Shown piece after piece: positions 44,373 through 54,202 of a stretch of 64,000 bases of DNA; positions within the stretch are counted from its first letter, which is position 1, and each line of letters opens with the position of its first letter. The translations under genes were made by a program, and so were the position numbers. The notes beneath the pieces were generated by a model. That model made no database searches and had not been told where the DNA came from. It worked only from the letters and a program-made list of their open reading frames with translations. Origin of the DNA: Hyphomicrobium sp. (GTDB taxonomy: Bacteria > Pseudomonadota > Alphaproteobacteria > Rhizobiales > Hyphomicrobiaceae); contig RXJH01000002.1 of the NCBI GenBank assembly GCA_003987725.1, positions 1 to 64,000 on the forward strand, given 5' to 3'.

Positions 44373-45434
44373 ATGGCTTCGACGCGCACGCCCGCCAAGC
44401 ATTTCTCGCCCCTCGCCATCGGCGCCCCGGAACCCTATCGGGCACTTCCCGTCAAGCTCGAGCGCATGATCCACTTCGTGCCGCCGCATAACGAAAAGAT
44501 CCGCGCCAAGATCAAGGATTTGGCCGCCCAGGTCGACGTTGTCCTCGGCAACCTCGAAGACGCCGTGCCCCTCGACCAGAAGGAAAACGCCCGCAAAGGC
44601 TTCATCCAGATGGTCCGCGAAAATGACTTCGGATCGACCGGCGTCTGGACACGCATCAACTGCCTCAATTCGCCCTGGGTGCTCGACGACGTCACCGAAA
44701 TCGTCGCGAACATCGGCAACAAGCTCGACGTCATCATGCTGCCGAAGGTCGAAGGCCCGTGGGACATCCACTATCTCGATCAGCTGCTGGCTCAGCTCGA
44801 AGCCAAGCACGGCGTCAAGAAGCCGATCCTGATCCACGCCATTCTCGAGACCGCCGAAGGCGTCAACAATGTCGAGGCGATTGCAGCGGCCTCCCCGCGC
44901 ATGCACGGCATGAGCCTCGGACCGGCCGACCTCGCTGCCTCCAGAGGCATGAAGACGACGCGCGTCGGCGGCGGTCACCCCGACTATGGCGTCCTCGCAG
45001 ACGCGCAGAAGGATAACGCCGCCACGGCCCGCGCCTTCTATCAGCAGGACCTCTGGCACTACACCGTCGGCAAGATGGTCGATGCCTGCCTTGCATACGG
45101 TTTGAAGCCGTTCTACGGCCCGTTTGGCGACTTTTCGGACCTTGCCGCGTGCGAGGCTCAGTTCCGCAACGCCTTCCTCCAGGGATGCCTCGGCGCCTGG
45201 TCGCTGCATCCGACGCAGATTGAAATCGCCAAGCGCGTGTTCTCGCCCGACCCGGCGGAGGTCAAATTCGCGAAGCGCATTCTCGATGCCATGCCGGACG
45301 GCACCGGCGCCGTCATGCTCGATGGCAAGATGCAGGACGACGCGACCTGGAAGCAGGCCAAGGTCATCGTCGACCTTGCGAAGATCGTCGCCTCGAAGGA
45401 TGCCGAGCGTGCGGCCCTCTACGGCGAACTCTAA
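44373..45434 (+). CDS. HpcH/HpaI-CitE family CoA-ester lyase (malyl-CoA-lyase-like)
   Basis: 353 residues. Family marks: [18 protein letters not shown] (usually LDLEDAV), [10 protein letters not shown] (substrate Arg), [28 protein letters not shown] (Mg-ligand Glu), [14 protein letters not shown] (Mg-ligand Asp) and [17 protein letters not shown]. Such enzymes cleave or form beta-hydroxyacyl-CoA esters; in serine-cycle organisms malyl-CoA lyase yields glyoxylate and acetyl-CoA. It is longer than classical MclA (~320) and several motifs differ, so it may be a paralogue with another CoA ester. Isolated, without mtkAB. Confidence 0.85.
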   Translation: MASTRTPAKHFSPLAIGAPEPYRALPVKLERMIHFVPPHNEKIRAKIKDLAAQVDVVLGNLEDAVPLDQKENARKGFIQMVRENDFGSTGVWTRINCLNSPWVLDDVTEIVANIGNKLDVIMLPKVEGPWDIHYLDQLLAQLEAKHGVKKPILIHAILETAEGVNNVEAIAAASPRMHGMSLGPADLAASRGMKTTRVGGGHPDYGVLADAQKDNAATARAFYQQDLWHYTVGKMVDACLAYGLKPFYGPFGDFSDLAACEAQFRNAFLQGCLGAWSLHPTQIEIAKRVFSPDPAEVKFAKRILDAMPDGTGAVMLDGKMQDDATWKQAKVIVDLAKIVASKDAERAALYGEL

Positions 45435-45481
45435 TCGCCGCCGGGCTTGCACCTCTGAATGGGCCGACACACATTAACGCC

Positions 45482-45814
45482 ATGAGCGACATCAAACACG
45501 CCAAGTTCGCGATTGGTCAGGTTGTCCGGCACCGGCTTTATCCGTTTCGCGGACTGATCTTCGATATCGACCCGGAGTTCGCGAATACCGAGGAATGGTG
45601 GCTGTCCATTCCCGAAGAGGTGAGGCCCCGGAAAGAGCAGCCCTATTACCATCTCTACGCAGAAAATGCGGAGACGACGTATGTCGCCTACGTCTCGGAG
45701 CAGAACCTGCTTCCGGACGATACGGCCACGCCGCTTCGCCACCCGGATATTTCCGAGCGCTTCCTGAAAGACGGAAACGGCGGTTACCGGCTGCGTCCCG
45801 GCTCGGCCAACTGA
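45482..45814 (+). CDS. hspQ: Heat shock protein HspQ
   Basis: 110 residues. Full YccV/HspQ pattern: KFAIGQVVRHRLYPFRGLIFDIDPEF, WWLSIPEEVRPRKEQPYYHLYAEN (in part), YVAYVSEQNLLPD and HPDISERFL. HspQ is a hemimethylated-DNA-binding-fold protein that is a Lon substrate and specificity enhancer. ATG 45482 has a poor ribosome site. It starts 47 bases after the lyase stop; co-transcription is possible. Confidence 0.93.
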   Translation: MSDIKHAKFAIGQVVRHRLYPFRGLIFDIDPEFANTEEWWLSIPEEVRPRKEQPYYHLYAENAETTYVAYVSEQNLLPDDTATPLRHPDISERFLKDGNGGYRLRPGSAN

Positions 45815-45833
45815 TCCGCGCAACGCCGAATGA

Positions 45834-45866
45834 AAAAAGCCCCGGATTTTACAATCCGGGGCTCTT
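45834..45866 (-). terminator. Rho-independent terminator (bidirectional, between hspQ and ialB)
   Basis: AGCCCCGGATT (45838-45848) pairs over 11 bp with 45853-45863, loop TTAC. In minus direction six T follow, ending the ialB-family transcript; in plus direction CTTCAAATC follows, weaker for hspQ. Confidence 0.85.
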
Positions 45867-45889
45867 CAAATCTTGAAACTGGAAGGGTG

Positions 45890-46756
45890 TTACTGCTTCG
45901 GCTTGGCGGGTGCCGCTGCCGGTGCCTTCGTCGAACCTGTCGTGGTCGGAGGCGCGCCAGGACCATCGAGCGGCAGCTGCTTCAGCTGATCTTCCTTCCA
46001 CTTCTCGGCCATCTGCTGCTGGCGCTGACGGATCTGCTGCATCAGCGCGCTGCGAGCCTCGGCATACTTCTTGTTGTCGACCGGCGGTCCAGCGGCGGCT
46101 TCATTGTAACCGTCGAGAGGAACCGGGAAGCCGATCGGCTGGGCCGCAGCATTCATGGCAAGCACCATGAGACCGCCGCCCTTCGACATCTGGTCGAGAA
46201 TTTCAGGCGTGGCTTCCGTTTCCGCCGTGCATCCGGCCGGATGGCACAACGCATACTTGAGTTCGATGGGCTTCAATGCCTTCTCATCGATCTTCTCGTT
46301 CTTGGCAGCGGCAGCCCACTGCTCCTTCGTATAGATCGCGGCACGGACACCCGGAGGGATCGCCATCCCGAGCGGAACCATGATCATCAGAGATTTCTTG
46401 TCGGAACCTTCGACTTCGCGAATGGCGGCCGAAACGAGAACCATTCCGGTATTGCCGTCGAGCCGCTCATGATGCGTGAGGCAGAGCGACTTCTCTTCCT
46501 TCACTTCCTTGCCATCCGGTCCCTTTTTTTCGATCGGGGCCTTCTCGCAAAGCTTCACCCAGGCGCTCTTGGGTGCCGCAGCAGCCGCTCCGTTGGCCGC
46601 AGGCGCTGCTGCCGGCGCAGCAGCAGCCGGAGCCGTTTTCTTCGGTGCCGCCTTCGGTGCGTCTTGTGCCCAGGCGGGAGCAGCGGACATGACTGCCGCG
46701 ACCGCCACGGCCGATACGAGGGCCTTGCCGCCCGCGCGCAATAGTGCGTTTGCCAT
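45890..46756 (-). CDS. Invasion-associated locus B (IalB) family protein
   Basis: 288 residues. Signal peptide (LVSAVAVAAVMSAAPAWA-QD), an Ala/Pro/Lys-rich linker, then the IalB domain: WVKLCEKAP, SLCLTHHERLDGNTGMVLVSAAIRE (in part), MIMVPLGMAIPPGVRAAIY, ALCHPAGCTAETEATPEIL and GGGLMVLAMNAAAQPIGFPVPL. Conserved Cys pairs fit the family. Bartonella IalB aids invasion; free-living relatives are envelope proteins of unclear role. ATG 46756 with GAGGA upstream. Gln-rich helical C-terminus. Confidence 0.92.
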   Translation of the reverse strand: MANALLRAGGKALVSAVAVAAVMSAAPAWAQDAPKAAPKKTAPAAAAPAAAPAANGAAAAAPKSAWVKLCEKAPIEKKGPDGKEVKEEKSLCLTHHERLDGNTGMVLVSAAIREVEGSDKKSLMIMVPLGMAIPPGVRAAIYTKEQWAAAAKNEKIDEKALKPIELKYALCHPAGCTAETEATPEILDQMSKGGGLMVLAMNAAAQPIGFPVPLDGYNEAAAGPPVDNKKYAEARSALMQQIRQRQQQMAEKWKEDQLKQLPLDGPGAPPTTTGSTKAPAAAPAKPKQ

Positions 46757-47098
46757 CAACGTAAAAATCCTCGCTTTGTTCGTTGTGCCGGCCTTACCGG
46801 CCCCTACCCCTCAAGTCTCTGTGCGTCAAAAGCTCGCCACCAAGCCTGCGCAGACCCGGCACACACAGCCGATCCGGCGCCGAGTAAGGCTCGGATTACG
46901 GCAATCACGTGGCCGCGGCAAAGGCCAATTGGGGGCCACAACTCAGCGCCCTCAATCGTTGCCCGTTGGCCACTGCGACAAGCTGGACAGCGCCCGCGTG
47001 CTCCCCTTAGAAGAGGCTGAGAACGGCGGCCGAATGGCGCCACACTGCCGGGATTATCGCGTGTTAACAACACGGTGAAAGCATTTTAGGTACCGGCA
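46757..47098. other. Divergent promoter region ialB/SBP
   Basis: 342 bases between two divergent start codons. An 89-residue minus-strand frame inside is Arg/Cys-rich with no start signal. No promoter pair or hairpin stands out. Confidence 0.4.
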
Positions 47099-48889
47099 AT
47101 GTCATTCGGGAAATTTATCCTCGGCTTAGTGATAGCGGCGACGGCGAGCCTTCCGGCTGCGGCGGCTCCCCAGAGCGCGATCGCGCTTCACGGCAGTCCG
47201 CTCTTCGCCGACGGCTTCACAGCTTTTCCCTATGTGAACCCGTCCGCGCCAAAAGGCGGCAAGCTGACCCTCGGAGTTCCCGGCTCCTACGAGAGCGTCA
47301 ATCCGCTCATCGTCCAAGGAACGCCCGTGTCGGGCATCAGCGATTTCGTCATAGAACCGCTGATGGCGCGCAGCCGGGACGAGCCATTCACGCTTTACGG
47401 CCTGTTGGCCGATACAATCGACGTGGCGGACGACCGCAAATCCGTGACGTTCACGATCAATCCTCTGGCCCGCTTTTCCGACCACCAGCCGGTCACACAG
47501 GACGATGTCATCAAGTCGTTCGAACTCCTGAAGGAGGAAGGCCGCCCCAACCATCGAACCTATTTCGCAAAAGTCACGAAGGCGGAAAAGATCGGTGAAC
47601 GCGGCGTCCGCTTCACATTCCAGGACGCGACCGACCGCGAACTGCCGCTCATCCTCGGCCTGATGCCGGTCTTCGCCGCGCGTACGATGACTCCCGAGCA
47701 GTTCGAAACCGGAGGAATGAAACCGCTTCTCGGATCCGGGCCCTATACCGTCTCGAACATCGATGCCGGGCGTTCTATCAGCTATCGTCGCGATCCCGAA
47801 TATTGGGGCAAGGACCTCCCGGTAAATCGCGGACGCTATAACTTCGATGAGATCCGCTTCGATTATTTTCGCGACGCATCCGTGATGTTCGAAGCCTTTA
47901 AATCCGGCAACATCGACTTGAGGCTCGAAGAAGATCCGGGCCGTTGGGCAGGCGGATACGACATTCCGGCCGTGCATGATGGCCGCCTGATCAAAACCGA
48001 GTTCGATATCGGCCTGCCCGCCGGGATGACGGCATTGGTCTTCAATACGCGCCGTCCGGTCTTTTCCGATCCGCGCGTGCGCCGCGCCTTAATGACGCTT
48101 TTCGATTTCGAATGGACCAATCGCACCCTCTACAATGGGCTCTTCAAGCGCACCGAAAGCTACTTCGAACGCTCGTACCTCGCCTCCACTGGACACCCGG
48201 CCGATGCCCGCGAGCGCGCCCTGCTTGCGCCCTTCGCCGAAGCCGTCCGCCCCGAAATACTGGAGGGCACTTACCGCTTCCCGGTGAGCGACGGCAGCGG
48301 CCAAAACCGGGCCAACCAGAAGGCGGCGTTTGCGCTGTTGACCGAAGCCGGCCTCGTTCTCAAGGACGGCCGTCTGATTGATCCCAAGACAGGTCGACAG
48401 CTCGCCTTCGAAATACTCGCCAACAGCAACGCCCAGGAAGCCCTGCTGCTGAGCTATGCCCGCAGCCTCGCGCCGCTCGGCATCTCAGCTCGGGTGCGCG
48501 TCGTCGACAGCGCCCAATATCAGCAGCGTCTGTCGAGCTTCGATTACGACATGATCCAGAACACATGGCCGTCGTCGCTTTCGCCCGGCAACGAGCAACT
48601 GTTTCGCTGGTCCGCCAAGACGGTCGACTCGAAAGGCTCATTTAATTTTGCAGGCGTAAAAGATCCCGCCGCCGACGCGATGATCGAAAGCATGCTTGCG
48701 GCCGAAAGCGAACCCGATTTCGTATCGTCCGTTCGTGCGCTCGATCGCGTGCTTTTGTCCGGCGACTACGTCGTTCCGCTCTTCTATACGCCCCGCCAAT
48801 GGGTCGCCTACTGGGCGCGGCTGAAGCATCCCGATAAAACGCCGCTGTTCGGCTATGCGGTGGATACGTGGTGGACGGAAAACAAATGA
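47099..48889 (+). CDS. Family 5 extracellular solute-binding protein (peptide/YejA-like)
   Basis: 596 residues with a signal peptide (FILGLVIAATASLPAAAA) and the SBP_bac_5 fold: HGSPLFADGFTAFPYVNP, GGKLTLGVPGSYESVNP, LLADTIDVADDRKSVTFTI, SGPYTVSNIDAGRSISYRRD, YWGKDLPVNRGRYNF and VFNTRRPVFSDPRVRRAL. The last three groups are typical of YejA-type oligopeptide binders. No permease or ATPase gene is adjacent. Its stop overlaps the acyl-CoA synthetase start (ATGA), so the pair is co-translated, an unusual partnership. Confidence 0.92.
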   Translation: MSFGKFILGLVIAATASLPAAAAPQSAIALHGSPLFADGFTAFPYVNPSAPKGGKLTLGVPGSYESVNPLIVQGTPVSGISDFVIEPLMARSRDEPFTLYGLLADTIDVADDRKSVTFTINPLARFSDHQPVTQDDVIKSFELLKEEGRPNHRTYFAKVTKAEKIGERGVRFTFQDATDRELPLILGLMPVFAARTMTPEQFETGGMKPLLGSGPYTVSNIDAGRSISYRRDPEYWGKDLPVNRGRYNFDEIRFDYFRDASVMFEAFKSGNIDLRLEEDPGRWAGGYDIPAVHDGRLIKTEFDIGLPAGMTALVFNTRRPVFSDPRVRRALMTLFDFEWTNRTLYNGLFKRTESYFERSYLASTGHPADARERALLAPFAEAVRPEILEGTYRFPVSDGSGQNRANQKAAFALLTEAGLVLKDGRLIDPKTGRQLAFEILANSNAQEALLLSYARSLAPLGISARVRVVDSAQYQQRLSSFDYDMIQNTWPSSLSPGNEQLFRWSAKTVDSKGSFNFAGVKDPAADAMIESMLAAESEPDFVSSVRALDRVLLSGDYVVPLFYTPRQWVAYWARLKHPDKTPLFGYAVDTWWTENK

Positions 48890-50421
48890 CGCCGGTTGCA
48901 AATGAACCGTTCAACATGGCGCAATACGCCGTCGGCGCCGCCGCGGAGCGTTCACCATCGAAGACCGCTCTCCTTGTCTACGACACGCAAACACCCGCGC
49001 GCCCATCGGAGACGTGGTCGTTCGCCGAGCTGGAAGACGCGATCCTTCGCCTCGCCGCCGGACTGGGCGAACGCGGCCTGAAGCGCGGCGATCGCGTGGC
49101 GATCCGCCTGGGCAATTCCAGCCAATCGGCGCTTTTGTTTTTCGCGGCGATCGCCGGAGGCTTCGTCGCGTTGCCGCTGTCCGATCAGCTGACGGCACCC
49201 GAACTCAAGACGCTCCTCGACGATAGCAGCGCATCGGCAATCGCGACGTTCGAACCATTGCCCGAAGACATCGCCTCCGGCGTCATGGTCCTCTCGCCCT
49301 CGGACATTGCGTCTCTCATGCGCACGCCCAAGCGGGCCGATTACGCGCCGGTGAGCGCAAACGATCCGGCCTTCCTGATCTACACCTCCGGCACCACGGC
49401 AAAGCCGAAAGGCGTCCTCCACGCCCATCGTTCCGCGCTCGGACGGCGGCCGATGTATCAGGGCTGGTACGGCATCGACGCCAGCGATCGGATGCTTCAC
49501 GCCGGCGCCTTCAATTGGACCTTCACGCTCGGCGTCGGCCTCACTGATCCGTGGGCGAACGGCGCGACCGCAATCGTCTGCACCGGCGAGAAATCGCCCG
49601 AACTTTGGCCCGGACTCATTGCAGCGACCGGCGCCACGCTCTTCGCGGCCGTTCCCGGCGTCTACCGCCAAATCCTGAAATACGCGCGGCCCACGCCTGG
49701 CGCGCTCGGCAATCTTCGCCATGGCCTCATGGCCGGAGAAACGCCCCCACCCGGTCTTGTCGAAGATTGGTCCGCCGCAACGGGCCTGCCGCTCTACGAA
49801 GCCCTCGGGATGAGCGAAATTTCAACCTACATCTCAACCGGACCCGATGTCCCGTATCGCCCCGGCACCGTCGGCAAGCCTCAAGCCGGACGCCGCATCG
49901 CAATCCTCTCAACGGACGATCAAGCCGAACCGCTGCCTGCCGGAAGCGAGGGCCTGATCGCGGTCCATCGGTCCGACCCGGGCCTGATGCTTGGCTATTG
50001 GAACCGCCAAGAGGAAGAAACGGAAGTCTTCCGCGGCGACTGGTTCACCGGCGGCGATCTCGGCTCATGCGACGCCGACGGCTACATCACGCACCTCGGC
50101 CGCGTGAACGAATTGATGAACGCCGGCGGCTATCGCGTCTCACCGCTCGAGATCGAGGCGGCGCTCGCATCCTGCCCCGGCATCGCCGAAGTAGCCTGCA
50201 CGGAGATCCGGGTGCGGAGCGGCGTTTCAATCATCGGCGCCTTTGTCGTTCCAAACGACGCCACGAAGAAGGATGCAGATTCGATCAAGGCCTTCGCGGC
50301 CGGACGGCTCGCCGCCTACAAAGTTCCGCGCGAGATCGTCTTCATCGACAAGCTACCCCGCACCGCCAACGGCAAGATCCAGCGCAAAGCCCTCGTCGCG
50401 CTCGTTCCGGCCAGCGCCTGA
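48886..50421 (+). CDS. AMP-dependent acyl-CoA synthetase
   Basis: 511 residues of the ANL superfamily. Adenylation motifs: FLIYTSGTTAKPKGVLHAHR (P-loop, ~160-180), YEALGMSEISTYIS (A5), FTGGDLGSCDADGYITHLGR (A7/A8 hinge), ELMNAGGYRVSPLEIE and the catalytic Lys in RTANGKIQRKAL. Activates a carboxylic acid as acyl-AMP and transfers it to CoA; the chain type is unclear, benzoate-like or short/medium acids are possible. ATG 48886 overlaps the preceding stop. Converges with mfd nine bases later. Confidence 0.9.
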   Translation: MTPVANEPFNMAQYAVGAAAERSPSKTALLVYDTQTPARPSETWSFAELEDAILRLAAGLGERGLKRGDRVAIRLGNSSQSALLFFAAIAGGFVALPLSDQLTAPELKTLLDDSSASAIATFEPLPEDIASGVMVLSPSDIASLMRTPKRADYAPVSANDPAFLIYTSGTTAKPKGVLHAHRSALGRRPMYQGWYGIDASDRMLHAGAFNWTFTLGVGLTDPWANGATAIVCTGEKSPELWPGLIAATGATLFAAVPGVYRQILKYARPTPGALGNLRHGLMAGETPPPGLVEDWSAATGLPLYEALGMSEISTYISTGPDVPYRPGTVGKPQAGRRIAILSTDDQAEPLPAGSEGLIAVHRSDPGLMLGYWNRQEEETEVFRGDWFTGGDLGSCDADGYITHLGRVNELMNAGGYRVSPLEIEAALASCPGIAEVACTEIRVRSGVSIIGAFVVPNDATKKDADSIKAFAAGRLAAYKVPREIVFIDKLPRTANGKIQRKALVALVPASA

Positions 50422-50430
50422 CCGAACGCC

Positions 50431-53400
50431 TCAAGCCGCCTTTTTCGTTTTCTCGGCAATATCCGCGAACTGCTGAATGAGCGCGCGCGCGCCCTTCAAG
50501 CGCTTCTCCGGCAGATCCCAATCGGCGCGATAGACGAGACGCTGGTCGGGCTGAACCTTGAGCGCGCCGCGCGAATTTTGCACGAACGCGATAAGCCCTT
50601 CCGGATTTGCGAACTTCGCCTTGTGCAGCGTAATGACCGCGCCCTTCGGACCCGCATCGACCTTCGCGATCCCGGCCGTACGGCAGAGACCTTTGATTTC
50701 CATGACATCGAGCAGATGCTCGACCTCGGACGGCAACGGGCCGAACCGGTCTACAAGCTCCGCGGCAAAGGCATCGATATCCGATCTCTTCTCGAGACCC
50801 GAAAGACGCCGGTAAAGCCCGAGCCGAAGTTGTAGATCAGCGACATAAGTCTCCGGGATCATGATCGACGTGCCGAGCTGGATCTCCGGGCTCCACTTGT
50901 CGTCAGCTTCGAGTTCGCCGCCCTTCATCGCGGAGACCGCTTCTTCCAGCATCGATTGATAGAGCTCGAAACCAACCTCGCGGATATGACCCGACTGCTC
51001 TTCGCCCAGGAGATTGCCCGCGCCGCGAATATCGAGATCGTGCGAGGCCAGCGAGAAACCCGCGCCGAGCGTGTCGAGCGACTGCAAGACCTTCAGACGC
51101 TTCTCCGCGCCTTCGGTCAGCTTCTTATCCGGCGGCGTCGTGATGTAGGCGTAAGCCCGCGTCTTCGAACGGCCGACGCGGCCACGAAGCTGATAGAGCT
51201 GCGCGAGACCAAACATATCCGAGCGATGCACTATGAGCGTATTCGCATTCGGCACATCGAGACCGGATTCGACGATCGCCGTTGAAAGCAGAATGTCGTA
51301 CTTGCCCTCGTAGAACGCCGTCATCACGTCTTCGAGCTCGGTCGGCGACATCTGCCCCGTCGCGCGCGCGAAGACGAGATCGGGGACGGCCTCGCGCAGG
51401 AATTCGGCCATGTCGTCGAGATCGGAAATTCTGGGGGCAACGTAATACGTCTGGCCGCCGCGGAAGCGCTCGCGCCGCAGCGCCTCCTTCAGAATGACCG
51501 GATCGAATGGCGAAATGAACGTACGCACTGCCAGGCGGTCGACAGGCGGCGTCGTGATAAGCGAAAGCTCGCGCACGCCCGTTAACGCGAGTTGCAGCGT
51601 GCGCGGGATCGGCGTCGCCGACAACGTCAGCACGTGCACGTCTTCACGCATCTTCTTCAGGCGTTCCTTGTGATTGACGCCGAAGTGTTGCTCCTCGTCG
51701 ATGATGAGCAAACCGAGCCGCGCGAAATCGATCGCTTTTCCAAGCAGCGCGTGCGTCCCAACGACGATATCGACATCGCCGGATTTTAGACCCGCCTTGA
51801 CCTCCGCAAGCTCCTTCGTGCTGACCATGCGCGAGGCCTGCGCGATCTTCACGGGTAGTCCCTGGAAGCGCTGACTGAAAGTGCGGAAATGCTGGCGCGC
51901 AAGCAGCGTCGTCGGCACGACAACCGCGACCTGCAGTCCGCTCATCGCCGCAACGAACGCCGCGCGAATGGCAACTTCGGTCTTGCCGAAACCCACGTCG
52001 CCGCAGACGAGCCGGTCCATCGGCTTGCCCGACGCGAGATCGCCAAGCACCGCCTCGATACTCGCCGCCTGATCCTCGGTCTCTTCGTAGGGAAAACGCG
52101 CGACGAATTCATCATAGGCGCCCGACGGCGGCACGAGGACCGGGGCTTCCCGCAGGGCCCGCATCGCTGCGATCTTGATAAGCTCGTTCGCAATCTCGCG
52201 AAGACGCTTCTTGAGCTTCGCCTTGCGTGTCTGCCAGCCAAGGCCGCCAAGCCGGTCGAGCTGCGCATCGCCCTCGTCGGCGCCATAGCGGGACAGAAGC
52301 TCGATATTCTCGACGGGCAGAAATAGCTTGTCGCCACCCGCGTATTGAAGCTCCAGGCAGTCATGCGGAGCCCCGAGTGCAGTGATCGTCTGCAGTCCCG
52401 CGAACCGGCCGATACCGTGATCGCTGTGAACGACGAGATCCCCGACCGAAAGACTCGTCGCCTCGGTCAGGACATCGGCAGCCTTCCGCGCGCGACGGCG
52501 TTGGCGCACGAGCCTGTCGCCCAGGATGTCCTGTTCGGCGATGACGGCAAAATCAGGCGTCTCGAAACCTTCTTCGACGCCGAACACGGCAAACGCCGTC
52601 TCGCCCGGACGCAGCGCCAATACGTCCGCAAAGTTCTCGACTTTCGCGACGTTATCGAGACCGTGATCTTCGAGAAGGGTAATCAGCCGTTCTCGCGCAC
52701 CGGGCGTCCACGCCGCCAGAATGACCCGGCGGTTTTCCGAATGAATGCGCCGGATATGTGCGACGGCCGCATCGAAAACATTGGCATCGGGATTGGCGCG
52801 CTCGGCGGCAAAGGTGCGCCCGCGCTTTCCGTGCATCGAATAGACGTTGGTCTCGCCCGGGGTTTCAAAAGGCGTCAGCCGCGAAACCGTGCGCGCGTCG
52901 AGCGCGGCGGCCCAATCCTTCGGCTCGAGAAACATTTGGTCGGGCGGCACGGGCTTATAAGGCGGCGCGCCGAAGCGCTGGCCTTCGAGGGAATCGACGC
53001 GCGCTTCGTAATGCTCGCGGATCTGCTCGAACCGCTGCTCGATCGCTTCGTCGTCGAGATGATCGAAGCTGACGCCGACGCCCGGCAGATAATCGAAAAG
53101 CGTTTCGAGGTTCGGATGAAAAAACGGCAGCCACTGTTCCTGGCCGACATACCGCCGCCCGCTCGATACCGCCTCGTAGAGCGGATCGTCTCCAGTATTA
53201 CCGCCGAAAAGCGCGACGTAACGTGTGCGGAACAAAGCCGTCGCCGCATCCCCGAAGGCAACCTCGCTCACCGGCATGAGCGAGAATTTCGGCACCGCCT
53301 TCAGCGAGCGCTGCGTCTCCGCGTCGAAAGCCTTGATCGTCTCGAGCTGATCGCCGAAGAAATCGAGACGAAGAGGATTGCTGCGCCCCGGCGGATAAAG

Positions 53401-53916
53401 ATCGATGATGCCGCCGCGCTGCGCATATTCGCCCGGCTCCATGACGGTGCTTGATCGATCATAGCCATAAGCTTCGAGCCGCTTGATGAGATCGGCGGGA
53501 TCGAGCCGCTGCGCCGGAGCGATCGTCTTCACCGCGCCGCGGATGAAGCTTCGGGGCGGCACGCGCTGCAAGATCGCATTGATGGTCGTCAGCACCAATG
53601 TCGGCTTCTTCCGTCCACCGACAGCCAGCTTCCCGAGCGCCGTGATCCGCTTGGAGACAATCTCGGGATTGGGACTCGTCCGGTCATAGGGAACGGTGTC
53701 CCACGACGGAAACGGCACGATCGCGACGTCGGGTGCAAAAAACGAAACCGCCGCCTGCAGCTCTTCGAGACGGCGGTCATCCCGCGCGATGTGCAGATGC
53801 AGGCCCGGCTGATCCTCCGTGCGCGCAGCCTTCGTGATGTCGGCCACGACGCGGCCGTCGAAACCTTCCGGGACACCCGAGAATACGGCGCGAGAATTTT
53901 GAACCTTCGTTGTCAT
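50431..53916 (-). CDS. mfd: Transcription-repair coupling factor Mfd
   Basis: 1161 residues, full length. Displaces stalled RNA polymerase and recruits UvrA. Domains: UvrB-like N-terminal modules (~20-330), CarD-like RNA-polymerase-interaction domain with VGDLVVHSDHGIGRFAGLQ (~490), helicase motor with GDVGFGKTEVAIRAAF (Walker A, ~640), LLIIDEEQHFGVNHKE (motif II), LSATPIPRTLQLAL (III), and the TRG region with HDLDIRGAGNLLGEEQSG; C-terminal domain after ~1000. Follows sdhE by 10 bases on the same strand. Confidence 0.98.
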   Translation of the reverse strand: MTTKVQNSRAVFSGVPEGFDGRVVADITKAARTEDQPGLHLHIARDDRRLEELQAAVSFFAPDVAIVPFPSWDTVPYDRTSPNPEIVSKRITALGKLAVGGRKKPTLVLTTINAILQRVPPRSFIRGAVKTIAPAQRLDPADLIKRLEAYGYDRSSTVMEPGEYAQRGGIIDLYPPGRSNPLRLDFFGDQLETIKAFDAETQRSLKAVPKFSLMPVSEVAFGDAATALFRTRYVALFGGNTGDDPLYEAVSSGRRYVGQEQWLPFFHPNLETLFDYLPGVGVSFDHLDDEAIEQRFEQIREHYEARVDSLEGQRFGAPPYKPVPPDQMFLEPKDWAAALDARTVSRLTPFETPGETNVYSMHGKRGRTFAAERANPDANVFDAAVAHIRRIHSENRRVILAAWTPGARERLITLLEDHGLDNVAKVENFADVLALRPGETAFAVFGVEEGFETPDFAVIAEQDILGDRLVRQRRRARKAADVLTEATSLSVGDLVVHSDHGIGRFAGLQTITALGAPHDCLELQYAGGDKLFLPVENIELLSRYGADEGDAQLDRLGGLGWQTRKAKLKKRLREIANELIKIAAMRALREAPVLVPPSGAYDEFVARFPYEETEDQAASIEAVLGDLASGKPMDRLVCGDVGFGKTEVAIRAAFVAAMSGLQVAVVVPTTLLARQHFRTFSQRFQGLPVKIAQASRMVSTKELAEVKAGLKSGDVDIVVGTHALLGKAIDFARLGLLIIDEEQHFGVNHKERLKKMREDVHVLTLSATPIPRTLQLALTGVRELSLITTPPVDRLAVRTFISPFDPVILKEALRRERFRGGQTYYVAPRISDLDDMAEFLREAVPDLVFARATGQMSPTELEDVMTAFYEGKYDILLSTAIVESGLDVPNANTLIVHRSDMFGLAQLYQLRGRVGRSKTRAYAYITTPPDKKLTEGAEKRLKVLQSLDTLGAGFSLASHDLDIRGAGNLLGEEQSGHIREVGFELYQSMLEEAVSAMKGGELEADDKWSPEIQLGTSIMIPETYVADLQLRLGLYRRLSGLEKRSDIDAFAAELVDRFGPLPSEVEHLLDVMEIKGLCRTAGIAKVDAGPKGAVITLHKAKFANPEGLIAFVQNSRGALKVQPDQRLVYRADWDLPEKRLKGARALIQQFADIAEKTKKAA

Positions 53917-53926
53917 CTACCGTATC

Positions 53927-54202
53927 TTATTTCGCCTCGGCCCCGAGACCGTGAAAGGCGCGGATATCGTTCAACAGATCCTCGAACTCAATGCCGTTAT
54001 AGCCTTGGCCGGAAAAGATCCATTGCTGGAGAGAGGGATCGGGAATTGTCAGAAAACGTTCGAAGCGCTCTATTTGTTCGATAGTATAAGACGCCAGCCG
54101 GTCATCGGCATAGCGGCCGACCAGCACGTCCATTTCCTTGGTTCCCCGATGGTGAGCGCGGTAAGACGCACGCCGCCTCTTCGCCTCGAGATCGTCCGAC
54201 AT
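53927..54202 (-). CDS. sdhE: FAD assembly factor SdhE (succinate dehydrogenase assembly factor 2)
   Basis: 91 residues, the usual size. Helps attach FAD covalently to the succinate dehydrogenase flavoprotein. The signature RGTKEMDVLVGRYAD (RGxxE) is at residues 19-33, and the C-terminal SLQQWIFSG segment is typical. ATG 54202 has a weak GGA; ATG 54226 would add eight residues. The order recG (divergent) - sdhE - mfd is commonly seen in Hyphomicrobiales. Confidence 0.93.
   Translation of the reverse strand: MSDDLEAKRRRASYRAHHRGTKEMDVLVGRYADDRLASYTIEQIERFERFLTIPDPSLQQWIFSGQGYNGIEFEDLLNDIRAFHGLGAEAK

Noticed and set aside
43913-44445. Long open frames on both strands in the gap before the CoA-ester lyase gene
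   Set aside because: They are Arg/Pro/Gly/Ser-rich, lack ribosome sites, overlap each other, and one runs into the lyase gene in antisense. High GC explains their length.
46804-47073. 89-residue minus-strand frame in the ialB/SBP divergent gap
   Set aside because: No ribosome site, Arg/Cys-rich composition, and it would block the shared promoter region.
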